A DNA stretch of 64,000 bases, taken from positions 4,912,501-4,976,500 of the forward strand of contig NZ_CP053746.1 in NCBI RefSeq assembly GCF_013201545.1. The letters run 5' to 3'. Below the pieces are notes generated by a model that worked only from the letters and a program-made list of their open reading frames with translations, did not search any database and was not told the origin of the DNA. The stretch is from Pseudomonas graminis. GTDB lineage: Bacteria; Pseudomonadota; Gammaproteobacteria; Pseudomonadales; Pseudomonadaceae. How positions within the stretch are numbered: the first letter of the stretch is position 1; each line of letters starts with the position of its first letter. A program made the translations under genes and the position numbers. This document shows, one piece after another, positions 36,195 through 44,788 of the stretch.

Positions 36195-36330
36195 CGGGCC
36201 TTCCTTTTGGGTGTACAGAGTGGGGTGTACAGAATGGCGAGAGTAGAACGCGCGGGCCGGGAGTACAAATGAGGTGAGCGGCAAGCCACAAGCTGCAAGC
36301 TGCAAGTGGTCGGCAGCAAGCAGCGGGGGT

Positions 36331-37416
36331 TCAGATCATGACTCGGCGGGTCAGGTGCCCGCCCGAGACCGGGTAGGACACGTACAGGCCTGCCTCCACC
36401 TGGGCCCGGGATGCATGGGCGTGGGCGCGGACTTTGTGCGCCGCTGCCAGCAGGCGTTGCGCATCAAGTGCTCGCTGAGACACGGCATCGACGATGGCTT
36501 GGGCGAGGTCGTCCAGGCCAGCGTCTGCTGACAGGAGCAACAGATGCGCGCCGGCATTCAGGGCCGCGATGGCGGTGTCGGCGATGCTGTTGCCGCGCAG
36601 GATGGACACGGCGTCGAGGTCGTCGGACACGATGAGCCCATCAAAACCCAAGGTCTCTCGCAGCATGCCGATCACCGCCGCCGAGGTGCTGGCCGACTGC
36701 TGCGGATCCAGCGCCGGGAACACCGCAGGCCCGGGCATGATCGCCCCGGCGCCGGCTGCAATGACCTGCCTGAACACGTCCATCCCGTCGCTGAGCGCGG
36801 CGGCGTCATCGGGCACGAATGCCCGCGCTGTCGCCGGGTCGTGCTCGAGCCGGTGATGACCGGGAAAGTGCTTGGCCGTGGCGATCACGCCGGCACGCTG
36901 CACACCCCGGATGAATGCGCAGGCAATGCGCGCCACTTCGACGGGATCGGGACCGAGATTGCGCTGATGCAGCCAGGGGTTGACCCCGGTGACCACGTCG
37001 ACAATGGGCGCCAGAACGAGATTGACGCCCATGACCCGCGCCGAGCTGGCCATTTCATAACAGCGCGCCTCGATGTCTTCGGTGCTCATCTGCTTCAGTT
37101 CGGTCGAGCTCGGCATGCCGGGGACCAGACCGTGCAGGCGCTGGATACCGCCGAGCTCCTGGTCCACAGCGATCAGCACAGGTGCCGCCGCGAAGAGCGC
37201 CGCCTCCCTGGCAATCGCGGAAAAATGCCCATGGGTCTCTGCGCGGCGGCGCTCGAAACTCATGCTCCGGGCCAGGTATTCGTCGCGGGTCTCGCCCAGT
37301 AAAACCGACACCCCGCCGGCTTGCAGATGGCGACGCAGGGGTTCATCCAGCGCCAGTCCGGAAATCGCGGGCATGAGGACTGAGCGCGCAGCCCTTTGCA
37401 ATTCATCGTGTGGCAT
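36331..37416 (-). CDS. Glycoside hydrolase family 3 (NagZ-like N-acetylhexosaminidase)
   Basis: A 361-residue cytoplasmic GH3 enzyme without a C-terminal beta-sandwich. The KHFPGHH motif matches NagZ, and the nucleophile Asp is in GFDGLIVSDDLDAVSI. The usual NagZ Asp-x-His dyad loop (for example ADSH) is replaced here by HRLEHDPA, so catalysis or substrate may differ from peptidoglycan recycling NagZ. The ATG follows GGAGAGCAT. An inverted repeat lies about 50 bases upstream, suggesting control by a dedicated repressor. It stands alone with no transporter in view. Confidence 0.86.
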   Translation of the reverse strand: MPHDELQRAARSVLMPAISGLALDEPLRRHLQAGGVSVLLGETRDEYLARSMSFERRRAETHGHFSAIAREAALFAAAPVLIAVDQELGGIQRLHGLVPGMPSSTELKQMSTEDIEARCYEMASSARVMGVNLVLAPIVDVVTGVNPWLHQRNLGPDPVEVARIACAFIRGVQRAGVIATAKHFPGHHRLEHDPATARAFVPDDAAALSDGMDVFRQVIAAGAGAIMPGPAVFPALDPQQSASTSAAVIGMLRETLGFDGLIVSDDLDAVSILRGNSIADTAIAALNAGAHLLLLSADAGLDDLAQAIVDAVSQRALDAQRLLAAAHKVRAHAHASRAQVEAGLYVSYPVSGGHLTRRVMI

Positions 37417-37466
37417 ATGCTCTCCGTCAATCAGGCGATGACGAGCAGAAGCCGCAACACTACGAC

Positions 37467-37502
37467 TGCTCGTTTATGCTCACTTTATTCATTAAACGAG
37501 CA
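37467..37502. promoter_or_regulatory. Operator-like inverted repeat upstream of the GH3 gene
   Basis: TGCTCGTTTA at 37467-37476 and TAAACGAGCA at 37493-37502 form a perfect 10-bp inverted repeat with a 16-base A/T-rich spacer. It lies between the divergent GH3 gene and lipoprotein gene, 51 bases before the GH3 start. A further ACGAGCAG copy of one half is at 37441-37448. A repressor of sugar genes is the obvious guess. Confidence 0.45.
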
Positions 37503-37715
37503 ATGTCAATCGAACCGAGCAACATGCGGCGGAGTGGCGTGGAGGGTCAAACGCTTAAAAAAACCCTCACCGGCTCGACGCACGCCGCAGCCAACAGGCG
37601 TGGACGAGAGATAAAAATTTTGATCACCCGTGCTTTTCATTTGCACAGTTGCTGGTCAACATAGGCGCCCATCGACCCGGTCGAACTGTTCCGTTTTCTT
37701 ATTCAGGATGAATTG

Positions 37716-38063
37716 ATGCGCCGTTTATTTCCGTACTCATTACTGGGCTGCGCCATGGCCGTGGTACTGACGGGTTGCAACTCCACACCGAACAACCCCT
37801 CGTTCAATTTCGACACCGCCAAGACGCCGTCCGATTACGCCAAGTGCATCTACCCCAAGTGGCAACAACTCAAGCCCGGCACGACGATGACCGAGAGCAA
37901 AGGCCACTACAAACTGCTGGTCTCCGGGAAGATCGCGTCCGATGAGATTCTCGAGGTCTACAAAGGCAACCCCAATACCCGGGTTTTCCTGTATCAACGC
38001 GCCCCGCTGTCGTCAGCTTTCGGCCGTAATGCGCTGGAAAAAGCCGTTCGCGAATGCCTGTGA
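37716..38063 (+). CDS. Small lipoprotein (115 aa), related to the one at 5521
   Basis: A predicted lipoprotein with signal peptide MRRLFPYSLLGCAMAVVLTGC and lipobox VLTGC, lipidated at about residue 21. The mature domain carries TPSDYAKCIYPKWQQL and the final AVRECL. The same cysteine frame and DYA-x-C opening occur in the 5521-5877 lipoprotein, so they are probable paralogues. The start is the ATG at 37716 after AGGATGAATTG; a TTG one codon before is possible. The function is unknown. Confidence 0.83.
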   Translation: MRRLFPYSLLGCAMAVVLTGCNSTPNNPSFNFDTAKTPSDYAKCIYPKWQQLKPGTTMTESKGHYKLLVSGKIASDEILEVYKGNPNTRVFLYQRAPLSSAFGRNALEKAVRECL

Positions 38064-38280
38064 CGACGATGTAAATCACGCTGCGCCGTTTCGTCGCACG
38101 ACGTTGTTCCCAGACCCCGAAATCCGGGTGCGCGGCCTGGGTTGCAGGACACCGTCCTCAAGCCCGGCCACGCAATCGGGCTGAACTTTTGCTTTTCCAG
38201 CTTCCTCTGAAAGTGACACCGCCTGCTCGCAGCAGGTGCAGTTTCAACTTCAGCACTTCAATTCAGAGGAAAGCGAAAGC

Positions 38281-38844
38281 ATGAGCAATCAATTGAACGG
38301 CAAGAAGGTTTTGATCATCACGTCCAATACCGGCATCGAGCGCGACGAACTGCTCAAGCCGCTGGAAGCGTTGAAGGGTCAGGGGGCTGCGGTCACCCAC
38401 GCCTCCATCGAAGGCGGCACTGCGCAACTGTTCCTGAACGACACCGACAAAGACGCCGTCGTGACGTCCGACACCAAGCTGGCCGGCCTGTCTGCCAATG
38501 ATTTCGACGCACTGGTCATCCCCGGCGGCACGGTCAACGCCGACACCCTGCGCCAGGACAGCGATGCCCAGAAGCTGGTCAAGGCGTTCGCCGATGCCGG
38601 CAAAACCGTCGCCTCGATCTGCCATGGTCCATGGCTGCTGATTGATGCCGGCGTTATCGAAGGCAAGACCTTGACTTCATACCCGAGCGTGCGCACTGAC
38701 CTGGTCAATGCCGGCGCGGCCAATTGGGTCGACGCCGAGGTCAAGGAATGCCCGGCCAACGGCTGGACCTTGATCACCTCCCGTACGCCGGACGATCTGC
38801 CGGCGTTCAACGAGGCCATTGCCAAGGCGCTGCTGGCGGGCTGA
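38281..38844 (+). CDS. DJ-1/PfpI-family protein
   Basis: A 187-residue soluble protein of the PfpI/YhbO branch, linked to stress protection and deglycation of proteins and nucleotides. The nucleophile elbow is ASICHGPWLLIDAGV with Cys at the turn and His next to it. The Glu that lowers its pKa is probably in GIERDELLKPLEAL, and the GTVNADTLRQD region completes the site. The ATG at 38281 follows AGAGGAAAGCGAAAGC. It is closed by the hairpin at 38874-38903. Confidence 0.9.
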   Translation: MSNQLNGKKVLIITSNTGIERDELLKPLEALKGQGAAVTHASIEGGTAQLFLNDTDKDAVVTSDTKLAGLSANDFDALVIPGGTVNADTLRQDSDAQKLVKAFADAGKTVASICHGPWLLIDAGVIEGKTLTSYPSVRTDLVNAGAANWVDAEVKECPANGWTLITSRTPDDLPAFNEAIAKALLAG

Positions 38845-38873
38845 GGCCTGATTCGCACGCCATAACGTAACGC

Positions 38874-38903
38874 CACCGACGCCGCTGACCAGCGGCGTCG
38901 GTG
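38874..38903 (+). terminator. Terminator after the PfpI gene
   Basis: CACCGACGCCGCT and AGCGGCGTCGGTG form a perfect 13-bp stem around a GACC loop. The T-tract that follows is short (CGTTTGG), so termination may be partial. Confidence 0.7.
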
Positions 38904-39041
38904 CGTTTGGGGTAAGGCTCAGACTCTGACAAGCGAAACGCTAGTCTTCGCAAACGAAAATAGTTGAAACCAATTTTCCCTCGCTTCGGTCGACATCGAA
39001 GGACGCCGCGATCAGCGCAGGTGCCGAGACGAGACACTTCG

Positions 39042-39707
39042 ATGATTGGAATTATTGTCCCCGCGCACAACGAAGAAGAGTTCCTGGACGACTGCATCAA
39101 ATCCCTGATCGCCGCTTCCGTCCACGAAGACCTTCACAGCGAGCCCGTGGAAATCCTCATCATGCTTGACGACTGCTCCGATGCCTCGGCCCGGGTCGCC
39201 GCAGCCCATGGCATCACGACTCACGTTTGCGCCTACCGCAACGTTGGCATGACCCGCGCGGAGGGCGCACGGCTGATGCTCGAGCGCGGTGCTCGCTGGC
39301 TGGCATTCACCGATGCCGACAGCGTGGTGCCCTATGCCTGGCTGGCCCATCAGGTCAGCCTGAACGTCGACGCGGTCTGCGGCATCGTCGATGTCGATGA
39401 CTGGTCAGGGCATCCGGAACATGTGCGCCAACGTTACGATTCGCTGTACCGCCCGGTCGATGACCACCGGCACATCCACGGCGCCAACCTGGGGGTGAGT
39501 GCCGATGCCTATCGGCGCGCTGGCGGGTTCAAGGCATTGGCCGCCCATGAGGACGTGCATCTGGTCGCCGACCTGCAACGTGTGGGTGCGTCGATTGCGT
39601 GGATTTCCGGGAACAGCGTTACCACCAGCGCACGCAAGGACTACCGCTGCAAGGAAGGCTTTGGGGATTATCTAAACTCCCTGGCAGCAACGTCGTTGTC
39701 ACGCTGA
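39042..39707 (+). CDS. Family 2 glycosyltransferase
   Basis: A 221-residue GT-A fold enzyme without membrane segments. It begins MIGIIVPAHNEEEFLDDC, followed by LIMLDDCSDAS, the DxD-like metal site ARWLAFTDADSVVP, and GFKALAAHEDVHLVADLQRVG near the acceptor site. It transfers sugar from a nucleotide donor to an unknown acceptor. The start at 39042 gives the usual GT2 N-terminus. It is about 3.3 kb from a dehydrogenase/PIG-L/NodS operon (42999-45384), the type of genes with which such short GT2 enzymes often cluster. Confidence 0.9.
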   Translation: MIGIIVPAHNEEEFLDDCIKSLIAASVHEDLHSEPVEILIMLDDCSDASARVAAAHGITTHVCAYRNVGMTRAEGARLMLERGARWLAFTDADSVVPYAWLAHQVSLNVDAVCGIVDVDDWSGHPEHVRQRYDSLYRPVDDHRHIHGANLGVSADAYRRAGGFKALAAHEDVHLVADLQRVGASIAWISGNSVTTSARKDYRCKEGFGDYLNSLAATSLSR

Positions 39708-39804
39708 GGCTTAGCGGGTTTTCCGCGGTACCGTTCATTGGCGCCAGGCGCCTTGCCTCCCCCACCCCTTTTGACTCTTTGCTCTTCAACGCCGGAATTC
39801 TTTG

Positions 39805-41133
39805 ATGCCGCCCATCGATCACCCTGCCAGCCCTGGCGACGACACTCTCGGCGGGGGCATGCCCAGCGCCAGTGTCGCCATGCCCAAGACCGGCAACTGG
39901 TTCAAGCGGCTGCTCGCGTTCACCGGCCCCGGCTACATGGTCGCCGTGGGTTACATGGACCCGGGCAACTGGGCCACCGACATCGCCGGCGGTTCGAAAT
40001 TTGGCTACCTGCTGCTGTCCGTGATCCTGTTGTCGAACCTGATGGCCATCGTGCTCCAGGCACTGTCGGCTCGGCTGGGCATCGTTACCGGCTGGGATCT
40101 GGCGCGGGCCTGCCGCGAGCGCTGCAGCCGGCCGGTGTGCATCGCGCTGTGGATGGCCTGCGAAATCGCGATCATCGCCTGCGACCTGGCCGAGGTGATC
40201 GGCACCGCCATTGCGCTGAACCTGCTGTTCGGCATTCCGCTGATCTGGGGCGCGGTGATCTCGGCCGTCGATGTGTTCCTAATCTTTCTGCTCATGGGCC
40301 GCGGGTTTCGGGCGCTGGAGGCGTTTGTCATCGCGTTGCTGCTGGTTATCTTTGGCTGCTTCGCGATCCAGATGGTGCTGGCCCAGCCTGATCTGGCGGA
40401 GCTGTTTGCCGGCTTCATCCCCAAGGCCGAGGTGGTCACCAACCCCGAGGCGCTGTACCTGGCGATCGGCATCATTGGTGCAACGGTGATGCCGCACAAC
40501 TTGTATCTGCACTCCTCCATCGTGCAGACCCGCGCCTACCCGCGCACGGATGAAGGCCGGCGCATCGGCCTGCGCTGGGCGGTGACCGACAGCACCATCG
40601 CGCTGACCCTGGCCCTGTTCGTCAATGCGGCGATTCTGATCACCGCGGCCACGGTGTTTCACAAGGCCGGCAAGACCGATGTGGTGGAAATCGAGCAGGC
40701 CTACCATTTGCTTTCGCCGATGCTGGGGGTGGGCATGGCGTCGATGCTGTTCGGTGTGGCGTTGCTGGCGTCGGGGATCAATTCCACGGTCACGGCAACC
40801 CTGGCCGGGCAGATCGTCATGGAAGGTTTTCTGCGTCTGCGCCTGCCGGGCTGGATCCGCCGCCTGCTGACCCGGGGTCTGGCGATCATTCCGGTGATTG
40901 TGGTGACCAGCATTTATGGCGCTCAGGGCACCGCGAAATTGCTGGTGCTGAGCCAGGTCATCCTGTCGATGCAACTGCCCTTCGCCATTGTGCCGTTGGT
41001 GCGCTTCGTGTCGGACCGCAAGCTGATGGGGGATTTCGTGACCGGGCCAATCTTGACGACCCTGGCCTGGGGCATCGCGCTGCTGATCATCGTGCTGAAC
41101 GTGGTGTTGCTGCTGGGGGCGTTTGGGGATTAA
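39805..41133 (+). CDS. mntH: Nramp-family Mn2+/divalent metal transporter
   Basis: A proton-coupled importer of Mn2+ and other divalent metals in the inner membrane. The 442 residues have about 11 hydrophobic segments. The metal-binding motif of the first helix is [11 protein letters not shown], and that of the sixth is [15 protein letters not shown]. An N-terminal cytoplasmic stretch of about 30 residues precedes the first helix. The ATG at 39805 is taken; a TTG sits one codon before. I saw no MntR or Fur site upstream. REP units follow the gene. Confidence 0.94.
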   Translation: MPPIDHPASPGDDTLGGGMPSASVAMPKTGNWFKRLLAFTGPGYMVAVGYMDPGNWATDIAGGSKFGYLLLSVILLSNLMAIVLQALSARLGIVTGWDLARACRERCSRPVCIALWMACEIAIIACDLAEVIGTAIALNLLFGIPLIWGAVISAVDVFLIFLLMGRGFRALEAFVIALLLVIFGCFAIQMVLAQPDLAELFAGFIPKAEVVTNPEALYLAIGIIGATVMPHNLYLHSSIVQTRAYPRTDEGRRIGLRWAVTDSTIALTLALFVNAAILITAATVFHKAGKTDVVEIEQAYHLLSPMLGVGMASMLFGVALLASGINSTVTATLAGQIVMEGFLRLRLPGWIRRLLTRGLAIIPVIVVTSIYGAQGTAKLLVLSQVILSMQLPFAIVPLVRFVSDRKLMGDFVTGPILTTLAWGIALLIIVLNVVLLLGAFGD

Positions 41134-41158
41134 GGCATGCCCAATAGCGAATGCGGTC

Positions 41159-41250
41159 TTGTGGGAGCGAGCTTGCTCGCGAAGGCGCTGGTACATCCAC
41201 TGAATTTTCAGGGACCGGACTAAAGTCTTCGTGAGCAAGCTCACTCCCAC
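41159..41250. repeat. Inverted REP pair (family B, GCGAGCTTGCTCGC type)
   Basis: TGTGGGAGCGAGCTTGCTCG at about 41160-41179 and the reverse GTGAGCAAGCTCACTCCCAC at 41231-41250. It lies directly after mntH. Confidence 0.85.
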
Positions 41251-41341
41251 CGGTTTTTCATTTCATGCAGATATTCGGTCAGGGCCGGAAACTGGATGTT
41301 GGTGGAACTGTCAGGTCCCACTGAGCCTACGCGGTGCATTT

Positions 41342-41434
41342 GTAGAACTGGCTTTAGCCGGGAAGACGTCGGTTTGAGCACCATCAATTCTGCGGTATGG
41401 CGCCTGACGCTTTCCCGGCTGAAGCCGGTCCTAC
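41342..41434. repeat. Inverted REP pair (family A)
   Basis: GTAGAACTGGCTTTAGCCGG at 41342-41361 and CCCGGCTGAAGCCGGTCCTA at about 41414-41433 face each other across a spacer (TGAGCACCATCAATTCTGCG) shared with the pairs at 7833 and 31440. It ends 17 bases before the stop of the PCuAC gene. The 41134-41450 gap is filled by this pair and the family B pair. Confidence 0.85.
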
Positions 41435-41450
41435 ACATCCGCGGTCCTGC

Positions 41451-41951
41451 TTAATGCGTCATTCCGTGGTCATGGGCCATGTCCATCGGTGCTGCCGCGG
41501 CGCGGGCCGGGGCGGTGACGTTCACGACCTCGGTCTCGCCCCTGGCATTCTTCACGGTCAGGGTCAGTGGCACCTGATCGCCCTGTTTGATCTGGCCGTT
41601 CAGGCCCATGAGCATCACGTGGTAGCCATCCGGGTCCAGGGCCACGGTCTTGCCAGCCGGCAGCGGCACGGCGTCGACCGGGCCCATGCGCATGACGTCG
41701 TTGGTCATGCTCATTTCGTGGATCTGCACGTCTTTGGCCACCGGCGAAGTGACGTTGAGCAGCGTGCTGTCGGTGTCGGCGGTGATACGCATGAAGGCCC
41801 CCGATGACGGCTGACCGGCCACCGTCGCACGCACCCACGGATCCTCGACCCGCGTCTGCGCGGCAGCAGTCAGGCTGACCCCAGCCAGAAGCGCAACCGC
41901 AACGGCACGTGAAACGAATGAGCGCGAGACAGCATTCAACAAAGCATTCAT
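41451..41951 (-). CDS. Periplasmic copper chaperone PCu(A)C
   Basis: A 166-residue exported copper chaperone that delivers Cu(I) to the CuA site of cytochrome oxidase together with SCO. The signal peptide ends around VSLTAAAQ. The PCuAC copper ligands are visible: IHEMSM, VMRMGPV and YHVMLMG. The C-terminus is rich in His and Met (MDMAHDHGMTH), a further copper-binding tail. The start is the ATG at 41951, which overlaps the SCO stop as TGATG, indicating coupling. Confidence 0.92.
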   Translation of the reverse strand: MNALLNAVSRSFVSRAVAVALLAGVSLTAAAQTRVEDPWVRATVAGQPSSGAFMRITADTDSTLLNVTSPVAKDVQIHEMSMTNDVMRMGPVDAVPLPAGKTVALDPDGYHVMLMGLNGQIKQGDQVPLTLTVKNARGETEVVNVTAPARAAAAPMDMAHDHGMTH

Positions 41952-42559
41952 CAGCAGACTTCCATGACAGTGACCAAATCTTCCGCACATTGCTTGGCGG
42001 AAAGCGAAGGCGACAGCCCCAGGCGCAGGTTACCCCGGGAGTCGAAAACGAAGCTGGTGGCGGTGTGGGACATGGTGTAGGTGTTCCCCGCCGGGACCTT
42101 TTCGTAGAACACGCCGAATTCCTTGGCCACGTGAACGGTTTGTTCCAGCGTGCCGCGCAGGGCGACGAAGGTCGGATCGAACTGTTTGACGTAGGCGTCG
42201 AGGACCTGCGGCGTGTCGCGCTCGGGATCAACAGTGATGAAGATCACCTGCAGCGTCTTGCCGTCTTCGCCCATCAGCTTTTTGATCTGCGCAGCCCGGG
42301 CCAGTGCCGTCGGGCACACGGCCGGGCATTGGGTGAAGCCGAAAAACACCATCGGCATCAACCCGCGATAACTCGACAGGGTTTTGACCTCACCGTCGGT
42401 GTCGGTCAGCTTGAAGGTGCGGCCCATGATCTTGTTGCTCAGATCTTTGCCGTACTTGAAATCCAGCGCAGTGGTCGAACCGTCACAGCCGGCCAGCAGG
42501 CCCAACCCCAACAGGCCCATGCCGGTGACCACCTGACGGCGGGTCAGAAACTCATTCAT
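41951..42559 (-). CDS. SCO1/SenC-family copper chaperone lipoprotein
   Basis: A 202-residue thioredoxin-fold protein for assembly of the CuA centre of cytochrome oxidase. The N-terminus has an RR motif and lipobox (TRRQVVTGMGLLGLGLLAGC), so it is probably lipidated. The copper-binding CxxxC is in FTQCPAVCP, with the distal His in YTMSHTATS. It precedes the PCuAC gene and is translationally coupled to it. The start is the ATG at 42559; the frame runs further upstream without a signal peptide. Confidence 0.92.
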   Translation of the reverse strand: MNEFLTRRQVVTGMGLLGLGLLAGCDGSTTALDFKYGKDLSNKIMGRTFKLTDTDGEVKTLSSYRGLMPMVFFGFTQCPAVCPTALARAAQIKKLMGEDGKTLQVIFITVDPERDTPQVLDAYVKQFDPTFVALRGTLEQTVHVAKEFGVFYEKVPAGNTYTMSHTATSFVFDSRGNLRLGLSPSLSAKQCAEDLVTVMEVC

Positions 42560-42998
42560 CTCGCGAACTCTCGAAAGCAGCGGCTGGCGCCCACGCCAAC
42601 CCTTTTTTCGTCCACCTTGCAGTAGCGCAGGCGTTATTGGCAGTCGCACTGCAGCAGCAAGGGACGAAGCGAAAAAAACAGGTGCCCCACAGTGTCGCGC
42701 AAAACCGGGCTGAATGGGTTACGAGCGCATTTCACCGACACCACTCGATGGCGCTGCACCCCTTGACGCCCATGGGTCGAGAAACGCCCGCTGCGACAAA
42801 ACCGCGCACCCGGGCGTTTACCGTCGACCACCGGGCTGGCAGATTCTCCCTGTGGAAATCATCCGACCGGTCGGGCAGACGAAATGTTTGAACCCCGCCC
42901 CGCTGGCGCTGCCGAATGCCATCAGCAGGCCACGCAAGCGGGCCATGCCACAGCCCGCGCACCTCGCGTCGGCGTCAACGGGACGGAGGCAGTCAGCC
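42560..42998. other. Divergent intergenic region between SCO and acyl-CoA dehydrogenase genes
   Basis: About 440 bases with no convincing gene. It must contain promoters for the copper pair (minus) and the dehydrogenase operon (plus). I see no repeat or palindrome long enough to call. Confidence 0.5.
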
Positions 42999-44030
42999 AT
43001 GCGGGACGATGCACAAGGACTTGAATCACTTCTGGCGGATTTCGCCCAGCGTGACAATCTCCAGGTATCGGCCGCTCCCCTGCGTGATGCCATGCAGCGC
43101 TGCCTCAACAGCGGCCTTGACCAACTGCCGTTGCCCGGCGGCGGTCACACCCTCGAACGCTGGCGCCAATTGGCGACGGTGGCGGGCGTCGATCTGGCGC
43201 TGCTCAAGCTCTACGAAGGCCATACCGACGCCCTCGCCATTCTCGATGAACTCAATGCCGCGCCTTTCGAGGCACCCGGCATTTGGGGTGTGTGGGCCGC
43301 TGAGCCGCCTGACGCCAAGGTCGGCGTCAGTCAACGCCACGGCGACAAGGTGCGCCTCAACGGCCGCAAGGCCTGGTGCTCCGGCGCCCAACAGCTGGAT
43401 TACGCACTGCTCACCGCCTGGGCCAACGACGAGGCGCCGCAACTGGTGGCCGTCGATTTGAAGCAGCCTGGCGTGCGGTTCAGCAGCGAGACCTGGCAGG
43501 CCGTGGGCATGGCCGGGACCGCCAGCGGCGACGTGCACTTCGACGGCGCGGTCGGCATTTGCGTGGGCAATAACGGCGACTATCTGACCCGGCCAGGGTT
43601 CTGGCAAGGCGGCGCCGGCATCGCTGCTGCCTGGTACGGCGCGGCAGTGGCGCTGGCGAAGACCTTGCGCGCGCACCGACACAATGGACGGCCCGAGCCC
43701 CACGCCGACGCTCATCTGGGCAGCGTCGATGCAGCGCTGTGTGGCGCGGCGGCGGCCCTGCGCGAATGCGCCGAATGGATCGACGCGCATCCGCACAAGG
43801 ACGCGAGCCTGCCGGTGCAGCGCCTGCGGGCGCAGGTCGAAATGGCGGTCGAACAGGTGTGCCGGCATGTCGGCCGGGCGCTGGGCGCCACGCCGTTCTG
43901 CCGCGATCCGCACTTTGCCCGCCTGGCTGCCGACCTGCAGGTGTTTATCCGACAAAGCCACGCCGAACGTGACCTGGCGCATCTGGGCCAGCGCGTCGCT
44001 ACGGGCGAAACCGAGGATTGGTCACTATGA
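42999..44030 (+). CDS. Acyl-CoA dehydrogenase-family protein
   Basis: A 343-residue protein shorter than ordinary acyl-CoA dehydrogenases (about 380). The middle beta domain is visible (KVRLNGRKAWCSGAQQLDYALL, then GTASGDVHFDGA), followed by helices (GGAGIAAAWYGAAVALAKTL). I could not place the usual catalytic Glu. Such flavoproteins can oxidise acyl-CoA, amines or nitrogenous groups, so the true substrate is open. The ATG at 42999 follows GGACGGAGGCAGTCAGCC. It is the first gene of a three-gene operon and overlaps the PIG-L gene by ATGA. Confidence 0.82.
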   Translation: MRDDAQGLESLLADFAQRDNLQVSAAPLRDAMQRCLNSGLDQLPLPGGGHTLERWRQLATVAGVDLALLKLYEGHTDALAILDELNAAPFEAPGIWGVWAAEPPDAKVGVSQRHGDKVRLNGRKAWCSGAQQLDYALLTAWANDEAPQLVAVDLKQPGVRFSSETWQAVGMAGTASGDVHFDGAVGICVGNNGDYLTRPGFWQGGAGIAAAWYGAAVALAKTLRAHRHNGRPEPHADAHLGSVDAALCGAAAALRECAEWIDAHPHKDASLPVQRLRAQVEMAVEQVCRHVGRALGATPFCRDPHFARLAADLQVFIRQSHAERDLAHLGQRVATGETEDWSL

Positions 44031-44788
44031 ACGAAGCACACCCATTCGGCGTCAGCGGGACACCGTTGAGCGCCTGGCAAAACAGCGTGGCGTTACGCGG
44101 CGTACGCACCATCACCCTGGAAGAACTGGTCCCGCCGGGTGCGCGCCTGATCGTGCTCGCGCCGCACCCCGACGATGAGATTCTGACCTGCGGCGGCCTG
44201 CTCGCGGCGATGGCCAGGCGGCAGAACGATGTGCAGCTGGTTGCCGTCACCGATGGAGAAGGCAGCCACCCGCAATCACCGCTGTGGCCCGTGCAGCGCC
44301 TGCGCACCGAGCGTCGGCGGGAAAGCGAGCAGGCCGTCGCGCACCTCGGCCTGGACGTGTCGAGGTTGTCCTGGCAACGCCTCGGCATGGGCGACGGCCA
44401 GGTGGCCGAGCATGCCGAGTCGTTGATTGCCCTGCTCAGCGAAGACCTGCGTCCCTCGGACGTCTTGCTGACCACCTGGCGCCACGACGGTCACTGTGAC
44501 CACGAAGCCGTTGGTCATTGCGCGGCCCAGGCGGTCGCCAACACCGGCGCAACGCTGGTAGAAATTCCGGTATGGGCCTGGCATTGGGCGGAGCCGAACG
44601 ACCCGCGCATACCCTGGGAACAGGCCCGCAAATTCTGGCTCAGCGATGAGCAACTGCGGCGCAAGCGCGAGGCCATCGGCGCCCACTTGAGCCAGCTGGA
44701 AAAAGACCCGAGCACCGGCGCGCCTGCGGTGTTGAACCCCCAGACGCTGGAGCGTCTGCTGCAACCTTTCGAACTGGTGTTTCTGTGA
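44027..44788 (+). CDS. PIG-L family deacetylase
   Basis: A 253-residue zinc-dependent deacetylase. The zinc motif is LAPHPDDEILTCGG (His47, Asp50 and Glu51 region), and the second zinc His is in RHDGHCDHEAVGH. The family removes N-acetyl groups from GlcNAc-lipids or from mycothiol and bacillithiol precursors; another sugar is possible here. It overlaps the dehydrogenase gene (ATGA) and the methyltransferase gene (GTGA), so the three proteins are made together. Confidence 0.9.
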   Translation: MNEAHPFGVSGTPLSAWQNSVALRGVRTITLEELVPPGARLIVLAPHPDDEILTCGGLLAAMARRQNDVQLVAVTDGEGSHPQSPLWPVQRLRTERRRESEQAVAHLGLDVSRLSWQRLGMGDGQVAEHAESLIALLSEDLRPSDVLLTTWRHDGHCDHEAVGHCAAQAVANTGATLVEIPVWAWHWAEPNDPRIPWEQARKFWLSDEQLRRKREAIGAHLSQLEKDPSTGAPAVLNPQTLERLLQPFELVFL

